Assembly: GCF_000833025.1 (NCBI RefSeq)
Contig: NZ_CP010817.1
Coordinates: forward strand, 558,001 to 622,000
Source: Myroides profundi
GTDB taxonomy: Bacteria > Bacteroidota > Bacteroidia > Flavobacteriales > Flavobacteriaceae
Length of the DNA stretch: 64,000 bases
Direction: 5' to 3'
Under the pieces are notes generated by a model. That model was not told where the DNA came from. It searched no databases and saw only the letters and a program-made list of their open reading frames with translations. Of this stretch, positions 61,586 to 64,000 are shown in pieces. A program made the translations under genes and the position numbers. Within the stretch, counting starts at the first letter, position 1, and every line of letters starts with the position of its first letter.

Positions 61586-62326
61586 ATGAATTTGAAAGAA
61601 CAGATTAACACAGACAACTTACCTAATCACTTAGCTATCATTATGGATGGTAACGGTAGATGGGCAAAACAAAAAGGATTCTTAAGAACGCTAGGCCATG
61701 AGAATGGTGTTAAGTCCGTGCGTACTACTATTAGCGCATGTGTTAAGTTAGGAATCAAGAACTTGACTTTATATGCATTTTCTACAGAGAACTGGAATCG
61801 TCCTAGATTAGAAGTAGAAATGCTAATGAAATTGTTAGTGAAGTCACTAAAAAAGGAACTCCCAACTTTTACAAAAAATAATATTAAGCTTAATGCGATA
61901 GGTGATTTATCTTTATTACCTGAGAAAGTGCAAGCTCAATTAAGAGAGGTATTAGATCAGACTAAAGACAATACTCAAATGACTTTAACATTAGCGTTGA
62001 GTTATGGTTCTAGAGCTGAACTAATAAAAGCTGTAAAAGAAATTTCATTTAAAGTTAAAAATAACTTAATTTCGGAGGCTGATATAGATGAATCAGTTAT
62101 AAATAATCATCTTTACACGAGTGATCTACCTGATGTTGACCTATTAGTTAGAACAAGTGGAGAGCAACGAATAAGTAACTTTTTGTTATGGCAAATAGCT
62201 TATTCTGAGCTTTATTTTACAGAGGTACTCTGGCCGGACTTTACGGAAGAGGAACTCTATAAAGCCCTTCTTACTTATCAAAATAGAGAAAGAAGGTTTG
62301 GAAAAACAAGTGAACAAATAAAATAA
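61586..62326 (+). CDS. uppS: Undecaprenyl diphosphate synthase (cis-prenyltransferase)
   Basis: 246 residues. It builds the C55 carrier lipid by cis-condensation of isopentenyl diphosphate onto farnesyl diphosphate. The catalytic D21 lies in IIMDGNGRWAKQK; the TLYAFSTENWNRP and LLVRTSGEQRISNFLLWQIA motifs are canonical. UppP, which recycles the product, is encoded at 5.9 kb. bamA starts 12 bp after the stop. Confidence 0.97.
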   Translation: MNLKEQINTDNLPNHLAIIMDGNGRWAKQKGFLRTLGHENGVKSVRTTISACVKLGIKNLTLYAFSTENWNRPRLEVEMLMKLLVKSLKKELPTFTKNNIKLNAIGDLSLLPEKVQAQLREVLDQTKDNTQMTLTLALSYGSRAELIKAVKEISFKVKNNLISEADIDESVINNHLYTSDLPDVDLLVRTSGEQRISNFLLWQIAYSELYFTEVLWPDFTEEELYKALLTYQNRERRFGKTSEQIK

Positions 62327-62338
62327 AAAACGAATCTA

Positions 62339-64000
62339 ATGTTTCAAAAAGGTACATCTCTTTTTGCACTGTTTATTGCTGGTTTAGTATACTCTCATGT
62401 GCATGCACAGGACAGTATAAAAGCCCCTTCTTTTGAAGCTCCTAAAATCTATACATTAGGAGATATAACTGTGACAGGAAAATATAGCTTAAACCCACAA
62501 ACGATAGTTACTTTTACAGGGCTTTCTAAAGGCCAAAAAATAGCTGTGCCTGGTGAAGAGCTTTCACATGCTCTTACAAAGTTATGGAAAGTAGGTTCAT
62601 TTACAGATATTAACTTCTATGAGACATCTGTCGTAAATGATACTATTAGTTTAGAACTTACATTAAACGAGCTACCTCGTTTAAAAAGTGTAAAGATTAA
62701 AGGATTTAAAAAGGCAAAGTCTGAAGCTCTTATTAAAGAGGCAAAACTTAACAGAGGAAAAATAGTTAATGATAACTTTTTGTCTACAACTAAGTATTTC
62801 TTATTAAATAAGTATAAGAAGGATGGTTACTATAATACAAAAGTAACTTTAAATACTATTCCTGCTGATTCGACTGGTCGAACAGTGGATTTAGTAGTTG
62901 GAATAGATAAAGGTAAAAAGGTTCGTATACAAGAGATTGCTTTTAGTGGTAATACACAGTTAAGTGATAAGAAATTGAAAAAAGCAATGAAAGAGACTAA
63001 ACAACGTAGTCCTTTTAATCCATTGCGTATTTTCAAACCTTCTAAGTTTATTAAAGCTAAATATGAAGAGGATTTAGGTAAACTTGTTGATAAGTATAAA
63101 GAAAGTGGTTACCGTGATGCACGTGTAATAGCTGATACAACAAGCTATGACCCAATTACGAATAGAATCAGTATAAATATTGACGTTACTGAAGGGAATA
63201 AATATTACTTCGGTGATATTCGTTTTATTGGTAATACTGTTTATACCAATAGTCAATTAAAGCAAGTATTAGGTATCGATAAAGGAGAGGTTTATAATGG
63301 TGTTCTATTAGATAAACGTATCCAAGATAAAACTAATCCTGATGCTTATGATATTACAAACGTTTATCAGAACAACGGATATTTGTTCTCTAACGTTAAC
63401 CCTGTTGAGGTTAAAACTGCAAATGATACAATCGATTTCGAAGTAAGAATTGTAGAAGGTCCTATCGCAAGGTTTAATAATATCACTGTTTCTGGTAATG
63501 ATAATACACACGATCACGTAGTTCATAGAGATTTAAGAACTCGTCCAGGGGAGATATGGAGTAAGTCTTTAGTGATGGAAACAATTCGTAGACTTGGAGG
63601 ATTAAATATTTTTGATGCACAAGCTATTATTCCAGATGTAAAAAATGCTGATCCAAACTCTGGAACAGTTGATATCGATTGGCAAGTAACTGAAAAGGGA
63701 TCAAGCCAGGTTGAGTTACAAGGAGGATATGGTGGAGGAGGATTCATCGGTACATTAGGACTATCATTTAATAACTTCTCGTTGAGAAATATATTTAACA
63801 AGAAGTCTTATAAACCATTCCCAATGGGAGATGGACAGTCTTTATCACTACGTCTACAAGGAAGTACTTACTATCAAACATATAGTATAAGTTTCTCTGA
63901 GCCATGGTTCGGAGGACGTAAGCCTATTAACTTCTTTGGTACAGTAGCGTATAGTACACAGAATCTTTATGATTATGTAAACCGTCGTACAGATAGAAGT
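62339..64000 (+). CDS. bamA: Outer-membrane assembly factor BamA, 3' end outside the window
   Basis: The frame from ATG 62339 is open for 554 codons to the last base. A signal peptide (SLFALFIAGLVYSHVHA, then Q) is followed by successive POTRA domains: LGDITVTGKYSLNPQTI, RLKSVKIKGFKKAKSEALI, RIQEIAFSGNTQLSDKKLKK, FGDIRFIGNTVYTNSQLKQV and ARFNNITVSGNDNTHDHVVH. The start of the Omp85 barrel follows (QGGYGGGGFIGTLGLSFNNF, SISFSEPWFGGRKPI). BamA inserts beta-barrel proteins such as SprA and the PorP protein into the outer membrane. The barrel's C-terminal part, including the conserved last strand, lies beyond the window. Confidence 0.96.
   Translation, partial: MFQKGTSLFALFIAGLVYSHVHAQDSIKAPSFEAPKIYTLGDITVTGKYSLNPQTIVTFTGLSKGQKIAVPGEELSHALTKLWKVGSFTDINFYETSVVNDTISLELTLNELPRLKSVKIKGFKKAKSEALIKEAKLNRGKIVNDNFLSTTKYFLLNKYKKDGYYNTKVTLNTIPADSTGRTVDLVVGIDKGKKVRIQEIAFSGNTQLSDKKLKKAMKETKQRSPFNPLRIFKPSKFIKAKYEEDLGKLVDKYKESGYRDARVIADTTSYDPITNRISINIDVTEGNKYYFGDIRFIGNTVYTNSQLKQVLGIDKGEVYNGVLLDKRIQDKTNPDAYDITNVYQNNGYLFSNVNPVEVKTANDTIDFEVRIVEGPIARFNNITVSGNDNTHDHVVHRDLRTRPGEIWSKSLVMETIRRLGGLNIFDAQAIIPDVKNADPNSGTVDIDWQVTEKGSSQVELQGGYGGGGFIGTLGLSFNNFSLRNIFNKKSYKPFPMGDGQSLSLRLQGSTYYQTYSISFSEPWFGGRKPINFFGTVAYSTQNLYDYVNRRTDRS

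Noticed and set aside
63523..63801. Minus-strand frames over the bamA 5' part (also 62830-63036, 63074-63256 and 63308-63526)
   Set aside because: All are shadows of the bamA frame, which is open from 62339 to the window end and was not closed by a stop.

Overview
This window is chromosomal DNA from a low-GC member of the Flavobacteriaceae (Bacteroidota). The assignment rests on gene content: SprA and a type B C-terminal-domain protein with its PorP/SprF partner (type IX secretion), an alternative complex III cluster wired to an aa3-type oxidase, DUF3098 and DUF6089 proteins, and many promoters carrying the Bacteroidota -7 element TAnnTTTG. A Myroides- or Flavobacterium-like genus is plausible but is an inference. 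Most of the window is ordinary core genome; I see no CRISPR array, prophage, intact insertion sequence, rRNA or tRNA gene.

Layout. 1-5.1 kb is the accessory-looking part: a lipoprotein cut by the window edge, a decayed minus-strand reading frame next to an interspersed repeat, an EF-Tu-domain-like gene with a broken N-terminus, a metallo-beta-lactamase-fold hydrolase divergent from an AraC regulator, and a HigB/HigA-type toxin-antitoxin pair with a clear inverted-repeat operator. 5.1-7.8 kb (minus) is the operon ftsX - DUF3098 - uppP - truB. leuS (8.1-10.9 kb) and a SPOR-domain gene follow.

11.6-22.9 kb is the respiratory core: actA-actF (alternative complex III, quinol to cytochrome c) followed by coxB and coxA (aa3 oxidase subunits II and I). 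A second block at 38.0-43.1 kb supplies the rest: heme O synthase (ctaB), two subunit III proteins, a subunit IV-like protein, a cysteine-poor thioredoxin-fold protein, SCO1, DUF420 and a 77-residue CxxC membrane protein. Together they encode the terminal branch of aerobic respiration and its copper and heme assembly.

23-37 kb holds ruvB, queG, a malic enzyme-phosphotransacetylase fusion, ruvA, sprA (2499 residues, with a glycine/asparagine repeat tract), gcvH, a VanZ-like gene and deoC. About 890 bp without a gene (37.1-38.0 kb) then precedes ctaB.

43.2-52.9 kb: a tolC-like gene and a membrane-fusion protein without a pump next to them, tsaB, an MscS channel, a YyaL-type thioredoxin-domain protein, a PiT phosphate transporter with a PhoU-like tail, and an Nfu scaffold with a doubled N-terminal domain. 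53.0-57.2 kb: the type IX substrate/PorP pair and a gamma-carbonic-anhydrase-like protein, then an unlisted 40-residue membrane ORF. 57.6-64.0 kb: an alpha/beta hydrolase and pdxJ (minus), then CBS protein - nadK and DUF6089 - uppS - bamA (plus; bamA runs off the window), an envelope-biogenesis block.

Several starts were moved to an internal ATG from the longest reading frame because a TAnnTTTG element or an upstream stop lies in the apparent extension. No database search was possible; family names come from motif recognition.
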